Shown: positions 1-11,925 of the stretch, one piece after another
Numbering within the stretch: position 1 is the stretch's first letter
Layout of the letters: each line of letters opens with the position of its first letter
Assembly: GCA_003439945.1 (NCBI GenBank)
Contig: QVRM01007076.1
Coordinates: 345,001 to 409,000, forward strand
Reading direction: 5' to 3'
DNA length: 64,000 nt
Source: Dermanyssus gallinae
Taxonomy: Eukaryota; Arthropoda; Arachnida; Mesostigmata; Dermanyssidae
Program-made: the position numbers and the translations under genes
Notes under the pieces: model-generated
Database searches by the model: none
Told to the model about the DNA's origin: nothing
The model's input: the letters and a program-made list of their open reading frames with translations, nothing else

Positions 1-250
1 AATAACATACATATTTATTCAACATATATTTAGTACAGAAATATGTCTCGACGCTCGCAATGGGCCTTAAGGCCTGTGGCACTGACGCATTAGGGCGATT
101 AGATAGAAACTCAGGCCCTATGCAGTGTGGGACTCACCCCTGACGGTTGGACATTATATCCGCCGAGATCATACCCACTAAACGCACCTCGCCCCTTAAG
201 TTTCACTCTCTGTCAGTTCGACTCTCCTTTTAACAGTACCACGAGCCGAC
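1..250 (-). mobile_element. Possible 3' end of a non-LTR retrotransposon
   Basis: The minus strand carries GGGGTGAGTCCCACACTGC, similar to GGTGAGAGTCCCACACTAGG at 23564 and to a diverged copy at 51845-51900. The start of the window (ATTTATTC) contains a reversed AATAAA. No coding part is seen. Confidence 0.35.
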
Positions 251-289
251 AGGAGGAGTGGTGAATGTTCACCACTCATTCATATATAA

Positions 290-323
<34 letters not shown>

Positions 324-756
324 CTTGTGATTGCATATAGGTGCTTTACAAGCCTCGCATATACAACCTGTCCAAGGCGTACGTACATGGCCGTATCACG
401 GTCGACTGCGCCTCAATGGCACCGAACCACGCTGTTCTGCGGATACCAATCGGCCTTCCTGGTTTTCTGCAAGTCTATGACTACGTCATTCCCGGACATC
501 TCAGTTACGGCAAGGTAATCTTGTCGAGTGATCACGCGGTGTTAGTCATTTCTTTCATCACGCCACTTCAAGGTAAATAGAGTCAACCACATACGGCCAT
601 GATTTTGTCCGAATTTCACTTGAAATGAGTAGCCGGGGCGCTAAAGCTGCACATAAATTGCCACGCAGCAGCCGTAGGAATAGCAGCGCAGACAAATTCC
701 TATCACGTTAGCAGACACGCTGGTCCAAGCTTTTGCGCTCATTGTTGTTGTTTTTC

Positions 757-1857
757 CATATATACAGGGTGTTGCAGGAATATTTGAAGAGCGATATACA
801 GAATTGTAGAGCTCGTTAAAGCAAATGTTTTTTTCCAATGGAACATGGTCTCTGAGAAGTCTTGTTTCGGAGTGAGAGTGAAATTACTACAATTTGTGAC
901 ACTGGTGTTTTTGCCCGACATAGGAGCACATAATGTGCTGTTGCGAGACAACCAGTTTTCCTATACAGAAACTAAGCACACCTTTGTGTTCGTGATAAAA
1001 TTCTGCTCCATCTGAAGAATCTGCATGGCCGGTCAGAAGACGCGACATGGTCGCTTAGAAGAGAATTCGCCAAAAATGAAGTTCTTTATTAGCGTTCACG
1101 CCAAATACTTCAGAATCATAACCCTACAACCACTCACAGCGCTCAAAACGGACATATTCAGCCAATGCGCAATTCATGGCGATCATTTTGGTACCAAACA
1201 TATGTCAAGGCGAGCTGTGGTTGCGGAGTAATTACGATTTTTCGGAGGGCATGTCCAGATTAAGTGCATGTAAAATGACTGTGTGGCGACGTTCACTACC
1301 GCCGACGTGTCGCGCGACAGCCGCAGCGCGTCATTTTCCATGCACTTAACCTGGACATGCCCTCCGAAAAATTGTAATTACTCCGCAACCACAGCTCGCA
1401 TTGACATATGTTTGGTACCAAAATGATCGCCATGAATGAAAATGCGCATTGGGTGAATATGTCCGTTTTGAGCGCTGTGAGTGGTGTAGGGTTATGATTC
1501 TGAAGTATTTGGCGTGAACGCTAATAAAGAACTTCATTTTTGGCGAATTCTCTTCTAAGCGACCATGTCGCGTCTTCTGACCGGCCTTGCATATTCTTCA
1601 GATGGAGCAGAATTTTATCACGAACACGAAGGTGTGCTTAGTTTCTGATAGGAAGACTGGTTGTCTCGCAACAGCACATTTTGTGCTCCTATGTCGGGCA
1701 AAAACACCAGTGTCACAAATTGTAGTAATTTCCTCTCTCTCCGAAACAAGACATTCTCAGAAATCATGTTCCATTGAAAAAAACATTTGCTTTAGTGAGC
1801 TCTACAATTCTGTATATCGTTCTTCAAATATTCCTGCAACACCCTGTATATACAGAG
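757..1857. mobile_element. Fold-back (long inverted repeat) element 1
   Basis: Two arms of about 520 bp are inverted copies of each other: left arm about 757-1277, right arm about 1339-1857, with a loop of about 60 bp. The tips read TATATACAGGGTGTTGCAGG and its complement. No transposase frame is visible; frames in one arm simply recur on the other strand. The tips are bordered by TA, as expected of a non-autonomous Tc1/mariner-type element, but the family is not identified. Confidence 0.8.
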
Positions 1858-3049
1858 TCATTCATATCGTTATGTACTTACTTCGAGGTTTGATAGAACT
1901 CGGCGAGAAAATAATTTTTCTTAATGGAAGGAGGGGGCGGAAAGGTCTTGTTTAGGAGAGAGTATGATATTTATAAAAGTAGTTTATTCTGTTATTTTTT
2001 CTCCTACATAGCTGTGCAAAATCTACGTTTGCGGGGGAACCAATCTACGCATGGAGGAACCTGATTATATCGGCGTGTTCGGCGGAAAATTCTCACTTCA
2101 CTAGCTTCCGTAGCAAAAATCGAATAACTAGATTAAGGGAAGCCATAACAAGTCGATATGTTACGTTAACGCTTTTACATGAAAAAATTCGTAATTTTTT
2201 TAATTATGACCAAAAAGGAACGCCCAAAAAGACCTCTCTCACGCAATAGCAAATTCGATGCACACAATTTTCGTGCCAAAGTGATTGTGCTGCGTTACGT
2301 AGTTGCCAAGTAACTAAGCTTTTTCGACAGTCATAGTTGTTATGTTTTACGTGCAAGCTTTCACGTTCAGAACCGTAAAATGTTTCCAAGACGTTTCCGC
2401 CGCCTCCTTCAATTAGAAAAAAAATATTCTCTTGCCGAGTTCTACCAAACCTCAAAATATGTCCCTAACTTTCTCATACACACTATGCAAGTATGCATGT
2501 TTTCGCTTTCGATATGGCTATCGAAAAAGCCTAGTTATTTAGCAACTACGTAACGCAACACCATCACTTTGGTACGATAATGGTGGGCATTAAATTTGCT
2601 GTTGCGTGAGAATAGTCTTTTGGATGTATATTTTTGGTCGTACTCTTTTTTGGTCGTAATAGAAACATTTTACGATTTTTCACGAAAAAGCGTTAACGTA
2701 AGACATAACAATAAATCGACTTGTTATGACTTTCCTTAATCTGGCTATTCGCTTTTCGTTGCGCAAGCCAGTGAAGTGTCCCACTGTGTGCAGAATTTTC
2801 CGTCGAACACGCCGGTATAATCGGTTCCTTCATGCATTGACTGGTGCTCCCGCAAACGAAGATTTTGCACAACCATGTAGGAGAACAAATGGCAGAATAA
2901 CTACTTTTATAATATATTTCACTCTCTCTCCTAAACAAGACGTTTCCGCCCCCTCTTTCCACTGGGAAAACTTATTTTCTTGCCGAGTTCTACCAAACCG
3001 TAAAATAAGTACATAACGAATGAATGACCGTGTATATATATATATATCA
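1847..3049. mobile_element. Fold-back element 2
   Basis: The left tip (TATATACAGAGTCATTCATA) is the complement of the right end near 3000-3049. The arms run about 1857-2335 and 2515-3049, and share blocks such as TTTGCACAACCATGTAGGAG with their inverted counterparts. The spacer (about 2340-2515) holds a further copy of the terminal sequence. It abuts element 1 and shares the TATATACAG border. There is no coding capacity. Confidence 0.75.
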
Positions 3050-3479
3050 GTGTATATTTGTTTCAGCTCGAAGTAAGGAACGAACACTGATAACGTCGTT
3101 GGAAATGCCTCGAACAGACAACTTGAAGATCACATTGACCGGGCTGGGACCCGTGACACGATCTCTTAGCTCGATCTTCTACCTTGCGTATCGGCTCACG
3201 CCGGCATTGCCGGTTCAGCTTGTTTCAGTTCTGACAAAGCGAATTCTACAGACCTACATCGACGACAATCCTCTCCCGCTGTAGAGCTGCCGTTTGCGTT
3301 CAAATCGCCGTCGTCATGGTCGTCGTCGTGGGCCGTGTCGAACTTCGCTAGAACCCGCCGCGGAGCAGCCACGTAGCCCGCACCCTAAGGAGATCACCTT
3401 TAGAGACACCAGGCGAACTTTTATCAAACAAAATAACCGGCGAACAAACCAAACCAAATATTGTTATTTACGAAAAATG

Positions 3480-3513
<34 letters not shown>

Positions 3514-3926
3514 GTTGTGTTCTTCTCTATATTCAGAAATAGAGGTGCAAAGTCTTGTCTTGAAGCTCATATTCGCGCGCTTATTTAGTGTTCTGTGAAG
3601 GTGCTGTCTCGGCATATTTATATAGTGTTGGCGTTGCTGATGCATAAATTGGCACGCGAGAACCCTTTAATCATGTGTCGTTTCAACTTTAGTTATTTAT
3701 TTCAAATTCTGTTTTGTCAAGTAATGCGCGAATATCTGAAAAGATAGCGCATTATAGTTAGAGCTATGTTTATTTTGCATATATTTATCGCAGTTGTGAT
3801 ATCGACTTCACTTAGCTTGCGCAGTACCATATTTGTGGTAGTGGCCTTAGCACGATTTTCTGTAAAATGTCGTGTGAGTGAAAGCGTGAGTGTTAAGGTT
3901 GCTCCCAAATCTATAACAATCGACGA

Positions 3927-3961
<35 letters not shown>

Positions 3962-3972
<11 letters not shown>

Positions 3973-5120
3973 GGTGTTCCTATTTGTGTGTCCAAAACGC
4001 TAGGGTATGGTCAAACTCGGTAAGAAAATCATTTTTGCCAATGGGTGGAAGCCGGGAAAACGTTTTGTTTAGGAGTGAGGATGAAATTTATAAAAGCAGT
4101 TATTCTGTCTTTTTTCTCCTACATAGTTGTGCAAAATCTACGTTTGCGGGAGAACCAGTCAGCGCACAAAGAAACCGATCATACCGGCGTGTTTGCGGAA
4201 AATTCTGCACAATAAGGTATACATTACTAGCTTGCGTAGCAAAAAGCGAATAGCCAGATGAAGGAAAGTCATAAAAAGTCAAAATGTTACGTTAACGCTT
4301 TTTTGTGCAACATCGTAATTTTTTCCATTACGACCAAAAATGCACGTCCAAAAGACTACTCTCAGGCAATAGCAAATTTAATGCCCACTACATTCGTTCC
4401 AAACTGATGGTGCTGCGTTACGTAGTTGCCAAGTGACTAAGCTTTTTCGACAGTCATAGTTGTTATGTTTCACATTGAAGTTTTCACGTCCAGAACCGTA
4501 GCATTTTGCCAAGACGTTTCCGCCCCCTCTTTCCATTAGAAAAAATTATTCTCTTGCTGAGTTCTACCAAACCTTAAAATATGTACCTAACTTTCTCATA
4601 CACCCTATGCAAGTATGCATGCCTTCGCTTTCGATATGACTGTCGAAAAAGCTTAGTTACTTGGCAACTACGTAACGCAGCACCATCACTTTGGTACGAA
4701 TGTAGTGGGCATTAAATCTGCTATTGCCTGAGAGTAGTCTTTTGGACGTGCATTTTTGGTAGTAATGGAAAAATTACGATGTTGCACAAAAAAGCGTTAA
4801 CGTAACATTTTGACTTTTTATGACTTTCCTTAATCTGGCTATTCGCTTTTTGCTACGCAAGCTAGTAATGTATACTTTATTGTGCAGAATTTTCCGCCAA
4901 ACAGGCCGGTGTGATCGGTTCCTTTGTGTGCTGACTGGTTCTCCCGCAAACGTAGATTTTGCACAACTATGTAGGAGAAAAAAGACAGAATAACTGCTTT
5001 TATAAATTTCATCCTCACTCCTAAACAAAACGTTTTCCCTGCTTCCACCCATTGGCAAAAATGATTTTCTCACCGAGTTTGACCATACCCTAGCGTTTTG
5101 GACACACAAATAGGAACACC

Positions 5121-5132
<12 letters not shown>
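3962..5132. mobile_element. Fold-back element 3
   Basis: The arms at about 3966-4457 and 4636-5128 are near-perfect inverted copies, with tips ATACAGGGTGTTCCTATTTG and complement. The spacer of about 180 bp again contains a terminus-like copy (about 4510-4600). Both sides are flanked by (TA)n arrays. The arm sequence is clearly related to element 2, for example the block around GTAGGAGAAAAAAGACAGAA. Confidence 0.8.
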
Positions 5133-5156
<24 letters not shown>

Positions 5157-5159
5157 CTT

Positions 5160-6080
5160 CCACTAGGGCTAAAATAAACCCCTACACATTGAACATCTAA
5201 GTGAACGTCTAGGTAATACCTATATTGTCAGAGCCACTTCCACCGTTTGTTAATTAGTATGGCCAATTCTACCATTTAAATAAATGTGTTTTACCTGGTA
5301 AATAGATATGTTTTTAATGCAAAAAAATACAAATGTAGATTAACCACTCTAAACAAGACTTTGCTTTGTATTTTGAAATATTTCAAGGTGCTATTTATTG
5401 GTTTTTATTTATATGATTTCACTTTGTTAGTGTGGAATATTTCAATAAAGTGTTATGCGATTATTAACTCTATAAAGGCATACGGACACAAAAAGAAAGG
5501 CATTTACTACGTTTAAGACATGAACGAAACGGTTGTTCCCCCTGAACATGTACAGATACCAGCCTTCCTTTTTTTTTATTAGACTTCTACAAATAATACT
5601 GGTGGCCCTATCACATTCGGAAATTGTCCCGAGCTGTTACTGCTACCATGCTGTTCGTCCAATGAGAGCGTTTACAAGAAGAAACAGCCTGCGCTTGTGT
5701 CACCCGTAACCTTTAACACCAGGTTCGACATATCCTGTAAGAACAGTTTCTCAAGGAGATCTGAGGCTCTCAGCGGCGAGAACACATGTGCGCATTAACA
5801 TTACAGAAGGTCATAAAGGGCTGGCAAAGAGGCCGGCGTCCGAAGCAAGCGATTGTTACTGCCAGCGTTCAAAGAGCGCATTTATTACGGGAACACACCA
5901 TGGAGTAAGAGTGTTTAGCGCTGTACAACTTACTGTGCACATGCTTACAATTGTAACCGTTAAGTGAAACTTAAATAAAATCATTTAAATACAAGTCAAC
6001 ATTTTTTTAGACCAACCCCTGTCTCTTGCGTTTCGTACTCGCCTGCAAGAAAATCAGCCAAAGTAAATACATTAAAAAAC
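5160..6080. other. No gene recognised
   Basis: AT-rich unique sequence between two fold-back copies. Short open frames show no family motif or splice context. Confidence 0.6.
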
Positions 6081-6160
6081 AAAAAACATCAGTGTCACAA
6101 GACATCTTAAAGACTATGTTCAATTGGACAAAAATGTTTGCTTTTACGAGCTCTACGGTT

Positions 6161-6164
<4 letters not shown>

Positions 6165-6236
<72 letters not shown>
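6165..6236. repeat. (TA)n array, probable 3' tail of the inserted retrotransposon
   Basis: About 35 TA units between the left target-site duplication and the minus-strand AATAAA of the element. Confidence 0.9.
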
Positions 6237-6238
<2 letters not shown>

Positions 6239-7130
6239 TTTATTTCGCAATAACATTGCATTTCAAGATGGAACACAATTTCAATACAATTCATTCATTT
6301 TATACAATTTAAACACTTCAGCGACCGTCCCACCGGGCGAAAAAGTGCAAAGACCGCCGATGCTTCTGCGCAGCTCGCTGCGTGGTATTTAGCGCATATC
6401 TGCGAGCAGAACCGGCAACGACATTGATCGCCAACTTGGTGAAATCCTTGAGTCGAACATGCCAAGAGCCATGCACAATGTATCTTGTATACACGTGCCG
6501 GCTAGTGCATGCCATTCCATCCCAAAGCTCCCTGGCGAGGTACACATCCAATTGCGCTACCTCTGCCGAGGGCTCGGTCACTTTTCCCTGCCACTCCAAC
6601 AAAAATTGCTGAAGTGGTCCTGTAATAGGTGACCTAAGCCTGACTCTGATTGTTTCCACTGCCGGCCCGCAACCCGCTAGCAGGTACACGAAGCGGCTTT
6701 TTGCCGTCCGGGGTAAGCAAAGGACCCGCTTCATATATATTGTGAAGCATCTTTCTAGCTGCGCAGGCCCTTACCGTGAAGGTAACTTTTGACGTCGCCG
6801 ACAATTCGACGAATGGCACCGCGGTCCCGTTGGGTCACTACTATGTCATCCGCATGCATGACGACGACGGCGCTTCTAAACTTCTCCCGCACATGGCGAG
6901 CTAGGTCTGCGATGAGCAAGGAGAATGCCAGGCAACTGAGAGGGTCCCCTTGGGGGGTCCCTACGTTTTGACAGAGCTGCAAGGTGTCTTCGCCCCTTAC
7001 GTTCAAGGCGGTCTTCAGCAAAGAAGCTGGAGAGCACTCGTAGGAAAGAACCACCTACCCCAGCAAGGGACCCCCGGGCACAGCCAACACCCGTTCAACT
7101 GCCGACTGAAGTACGTGGTTCTCTACGGTT
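6170..7130 (-). mobile_element. 5'-truncated non-LTR retrotransposon insertion with target-site duplication
   Basis: The 19-bp sequence CTCTACGGTTCTTTATATA occurs exactly at 6151-6169 and 7131-7149, so the segment between them is an insertion. Read on the minus strand it carries reverse-transcriptase coding, then an AT-rich 3' region with AATAAA at about 6240, then a (TA)n tail. The 5' part is missing. Confidence 0.75.
6318..7117 (-). pseudogene. Reverse transcriptase fragment, frame-disrupted
   Basis: The minus strand encodes a reverse-transcriptase core: GTPQGDPLSCLAFSLLIADL, then VVVMHADDIVV (the [F/Y]ADD motif as HADD). The frame breaks near 6755-6820 and continues to a stop at 6318 with a Trp/Arg-rich C-terminal part. 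An in-frame stop also lies upstream near 7055. I cannot assign the clade; no zinc knuckle or endonuclease is visible. Function is lost. Confidence 0.75.
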
Positions 7131-7179
7131 CTTTATATAGCTTCCGAAATTTTTCTGAGAAACCCTGTATTTATACGTA

Positions 7180-10100
7180 CTAAATACCTTTGCACAGAGA
7201 TAATTGACCACTTACACGTTCAAACAACCAAATAACATATATCGAGATAAATGTGTGGGTGCAAACCATTATTCATTTTAAATACAAACGTGTTTGATCT
7301 AAGTTAGGGGCATTTCTATACACCAATTAATTGTATATATGATTTTCGCGAAACCACCAGGGATCAGGAGGTCTGGACTCTAAGAAATGGGAGAGGGTAT
7401 CTATCACACGTTTTATTCTACACCCACGTCTGTGATCGCATCAATGTCTAGATCGAAAGACCGAAAGAGCTTTGCTAGCACGGAAGGAGAAGCTGATTAA
7501 AAATTGCATAGGTACGTTTTGTTGTCACGCATGCTTCGAAAGCGTCGGAACATAGGTACGAAGGTTTGATCGAAAAGGTACAATCAAACGTATTGTCCTC
7601 GTAGACGAAGATCCCACCAGGCAAATCTTTGCGACGTGGAGGTGATGACACTGGCTCTGCTGGTCTACATAGCGGGGCTTAGACTAGAGACGAGACTCGT
7701 GTTGCTTACCCTGTACAAACAATATACAGCTACATGACCGCTGTAAACAACAGGGTGTTGCTATATGTAGCCAGACCACTGTGTGGTTTACGCGCGTACC
7801 TGTTTACACTATGTACACGCTTTCGCATGCTCTATGCATTGGTAGGAAGTTCGTACAATAAAATCTCAGGCTCTACGATGCTCTGCTGGGCTTATTGCCA
7901 TGGGTGTTTTAGTGAGCACAGCACTTCTCTTTAAACTTAGATCAATAGCGTGTGATTTAGGGTCGAAGCACTTCCTACTAGTTAAAGCATGTCTCGCAAT
8001 ACTTTCAAAGGTAAGTGTTTATGAGTTGGAAATAGTGCTAGTCCGATGCATATCTAGATCCTGTCTGTATTTACGATTGCGATTAAAACGAAACTTCCTG
8101 CTAAACGTAGCCGCGAAAATTGGTAAATCTTGATAGTACTTGCCGTCGAGTATCTGGCTAGCAACAAAGGAGTCGAACTTCTCTCGCCAGTCCGACCAGG
8201 CCCGAGAAGGTAGTAAAAGCAGCTGCAAAAAAGGTTGCTAAGGATAACGCATATACAACTGTGCAGCGTTCAGGGGCTCCACGGACGAGGCCGTCGAGAA
8301 ATGTTTCTCCAGTGCCCAGACGACCCAGATGCTCCCAGAAGATTTCTTGGGGTACTGAAAATACATAAAGTAATCCGAGTGTTCCTTCCGGCAGGAGCAA
8401 ACACGCATATACACATAAACTAATTTAGTGATTAGCTTCTGGGACCCGGGATCAAGTAGCTACAGCTCAAGAGCTGCAGACAATCTGCGGAAACAATATG
8501 CTCCTCTGTTTAGACACATTGACATCAGCCCTGGGGCAGAGCTATCGCTGTTAAACGTGCAAGTTACGAAAGACGATATACCTGAGTGCCTAAATATAGA
8601 AAGCGTATCGAAAAATATTGCCCTGTGTCTCAAAGTCCCACTGCCTGCACTATCTTTGAAATGATACTAGTCAGACTCTTAACCAATTGCATGGCTCCGA
8701 ACGATCTACGAATATCTGACACATTCTAGCATTGATTTTTGATTCGACGCTGTACGTGCACGCATTATGTACATTGGCACACGCAATGATACGTTTTCGG
8801 AATCTTAGTTTCTTCCACATGACGTGCGCGCTGAGGAAAAGTGCTCCGGTCTGCGAACCATTCTTATGCAACCTGTGCAGAGGGTAGTGACTCGAAGAGC
8901 TTGTGGAAAAGCCGGTACACCATCCACGACTGAACCAAGGGTCTTTGCAGTTACCGGCGAAGCAAAGCCTGATGGAGTAACTGTCCTACCCTAGGCACTG
9001 ATGGAAAATGCTTAGAGTCACACGTGACGGCCTCATTCATGCACGGCGGCCGTATCCCACTTGCAAAACAGCTCAGTCTAGCTAAGAAGGATACCGGAAA
9101 CCCTAAAATGGAGTTAATATTCTAAACGGGTAAGGCAACAAGTTTTCGTACCTATCGCAATGGAGATCCTGAGAACCATCCGTAAGGGAACACAGAAAAT
9201 TGACGCGAGGCACAGCTATTGCTGGCTTTGTCTGTCTGTAGAGGCAACGCGGTTTCATAAGGCTGCATGAGGGTCAAGCACACGTTTGCACAATTTGACC
9301 AGTTACGCAAGAACAAATGTCAGTACCGCAAAGTTGTTGAAAAATATTGCAAAGCGTACGGAGGAAGTCACGGACGTCCGACGCGAAGCTATAATTCTGA
9401 ACTAGATGATGCCACGGGCTGTTTGCCGAGTTTTATGATATGCAACGTGAGCTGACATGAAATTAACTGATAACAGTGTAAACGTTCATTCATCACAAAG
9501 CTATTGAACACTAATAATAATAATAATAATAATTATTATTATTACTATTATTATTAAGCGCCCTTGGCAGCAGGGCAACGGAGTTACGGTGGACTCAATA
9601 GTGAGGTTGGCAGCCATAAGTTTCAAAGTCTTTTTGTGCAACTTTTTGCCATATTCCGCTACCGTCTGTCATCTTCAGCATTAATATTATCATCGTCACC
9701 GACACCGCGCTAGCCAAACATCCGTTTAATATCCGTCGTTCTTCTTCACCTAATTGTCCGATTTGCTGCACTGGCAGGTTGTGTCTGCTCAGTCTCAATC
9801 TCACATCCTCTTCCTTCCCGGGTTATTATCTACCTATTATAGGCTTTGAGTGAGCGGCACCGAAAGGGGGCTTCCGGTAGCCATCAGCACCCCCGGACGC
9901 CGTCTTCCGGCGTCATCCCGCGTTGGCGCCTCTACACGCATAGGGCAGCGTAAGACTGACGCCGTCATATAGAGGCGCACGTACGCATGGAAGGTATGTG
10001 GCTGGCTCTGCGGGAGATGCGCGTGGCGTTAACATGTGCCGATCACAGCCACGCACCTCACGGACCCCACAGAGGTCAACTCCGGCAGCCAAAATAGAGA

Positions 10101-10465
10101 CGTCATCACACACTCATAATGCCTCACAGCGCGTGTTGGTGCACATCAGTTATGAGCAGTTTGCGACCGTTTGAAACAAGCTGCCTCAAAGTACGCTGCC
10201 TCGATGATCTCGGATTTGTGTGGTTTTCCTTATTCTTCTATTCACAGCCGATTGTAGTGCATTCTGGCATTTGGCTTGTCTAGAAGCCCGATGTTAGAGA
10301 GTGGCCGGCCCTAGATCTAGACCTACGATTTCGTGAAAGCCAGCCTATGACTCTGCCACTGAACTGTCTTATTCGGTTACATATGTCCGTGAACAATAGT
10401 ATCTCGCAAACGATACATGAAAAATTGCAATCAGTGGCCTTAATGAAAGCGTGACATTTTCAGTC

Positions 10466-10513
<48 letters not shown>

Positions 10514-11900
10514 AACGTTTGTTTGAAATAAAGCTATAATATGTCTTGATTTGCGACTCGTGAGGCTGCCGTTGAGTAGTGTAAAATTAAAGAAAAATTG
10601 TAAATATAATTTTACTTTTTCAGTGATTAGACAATGCAAAAAAAGACATATGCTACTTGATGAACTGTCGCTATCATGGGACCGCTAACTTAGTGAAACC
10701 CTTGGAAGTCGTCAAACGATGAGGCCGAATGAAGTCTTTCTCTACGGCTGATCTTCTCGTTAGATAGACGTCACAGTCGGTAGAGGCGGACCCGTCAATG
10801 GCCGGGCCATTAGAAAGTAAGGCCCAAAAGGCGAAGTAAGCTCACGGAGCCGATGAGCCTGGCAGCGCCAGAGATGCGTACACTCGAAAGTTTTACAATG
10901 AACTGTCGTATCTTTTCTAAGCTGAGACAGGGTGAGCTCCTTATGCGAGAGGATGGCAGCAACACCTGCTCAATGGATGGTTATTGCGGATGCACTTTCC
11001 GCAAAGGTTATGGCGGATGATAATCGAGAGGAACAAACTAATATTGCAAACGCGTGGAATACAAGGGCTGGCCGGTATGAAGGAGACTGGAGCCCACTTT
11101 GCCTGAATGTCGTTTTCAAACAGAACTGTGAAGAAAACCGTGATAAGGCTATTCCCAGCTTGTCTTTTAATAGCCTTGATAACGATCCGGAAGGGCCTAG
11201 CCAGTCTCATTCTTGTCTGTATCTCTTCTATAGTGCATGATGGTTGCATACGATTGGCCTCCGGGCCTGTGGACGAGCTGGTCGGTGGTAGGAGGTCGGA
11301 ACATGTTGCTGTTTTGCAACATGTGCTTCACTAGGTCCCTCCTAGTATACAGATACGCATATACATTTGAAAAAATTACCTTATGAGTTAAATGCAGTTA
11401 AAGACAACATTTAGCACGTCAAACTCAGATGTAGCTAAAATCTTTAGCGCACAAGAGAAAACAGAAACATGTATAACTCAGAATATGGCGTACATTATGT
11501 TTTCCTTATAAATTGACATTTGTCTATATATCATGATTTTTCTATTTATAAATTATAACTCTCAATGCAATCATTGCGGGTTTAAACTTAGAGCTGCACA
11601 TGCGAAATAGCTACTGAAAACCTGCTTGTTGCGTAATCAGTCACTGTGAGTGAAAAAAACAAATTTAAAACATTTGTATAGTAGGAATGATGGAGGTTGT
11701 TATTTTTACTACGAGATCATTATCGAACATTAGCAGTAATATACTGTCTGGGAAATGTGTAGCATAATATATATTTGTGAGGTAAGAGCACGTGCACAGC
11801 CTGCCCGGAACATAACTCAAAGCACTATGTCTAGGCTTGGGCTGGTCCACCTAGCCAGTGTTCCTATCACCGAGGCGGCATTCCCCTCGTAGAGGCATAC
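7180..11900. other. No gene recognised
   Basis: Mostly unique sequence with one (TA)n tract at 10470-10510 and the palindrome at 9512. The open frames near 8235-8664 and 10932-11240 have no recognisable domain and overlap open frames on the other strand. 9595-9950 could be an old repeat, unproven. Confidence 0.55.
9512..9556. repeat. Short (AAT)n-(ATT)n palindrome
   Basis: AAT units followed directly by ATT units; hairpin-capable. The 300 bp that follow are non-coding and contain no motif I recognise. Confidence 0.85.
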
Positions 11901-11925
11901 TATATATATATATATATATTCTCAG

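Larger units (their letters stand above)
6085..7175. mobile_element. Solo fold-back terminus, interrupted by a retrotransposon
   Basis: 6085-6169 resembles the terminal ~150 bp of fold-back element 1 (CAGTGTCACAA, then GAGCTCTACGGTTCT). The rest of the terminus resumes at 7131-7175 (CTGAGAAACCCTGTAT). Between them lies a 961-bp insertion, so this copy predates the insertion. Confidence 0.65.
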
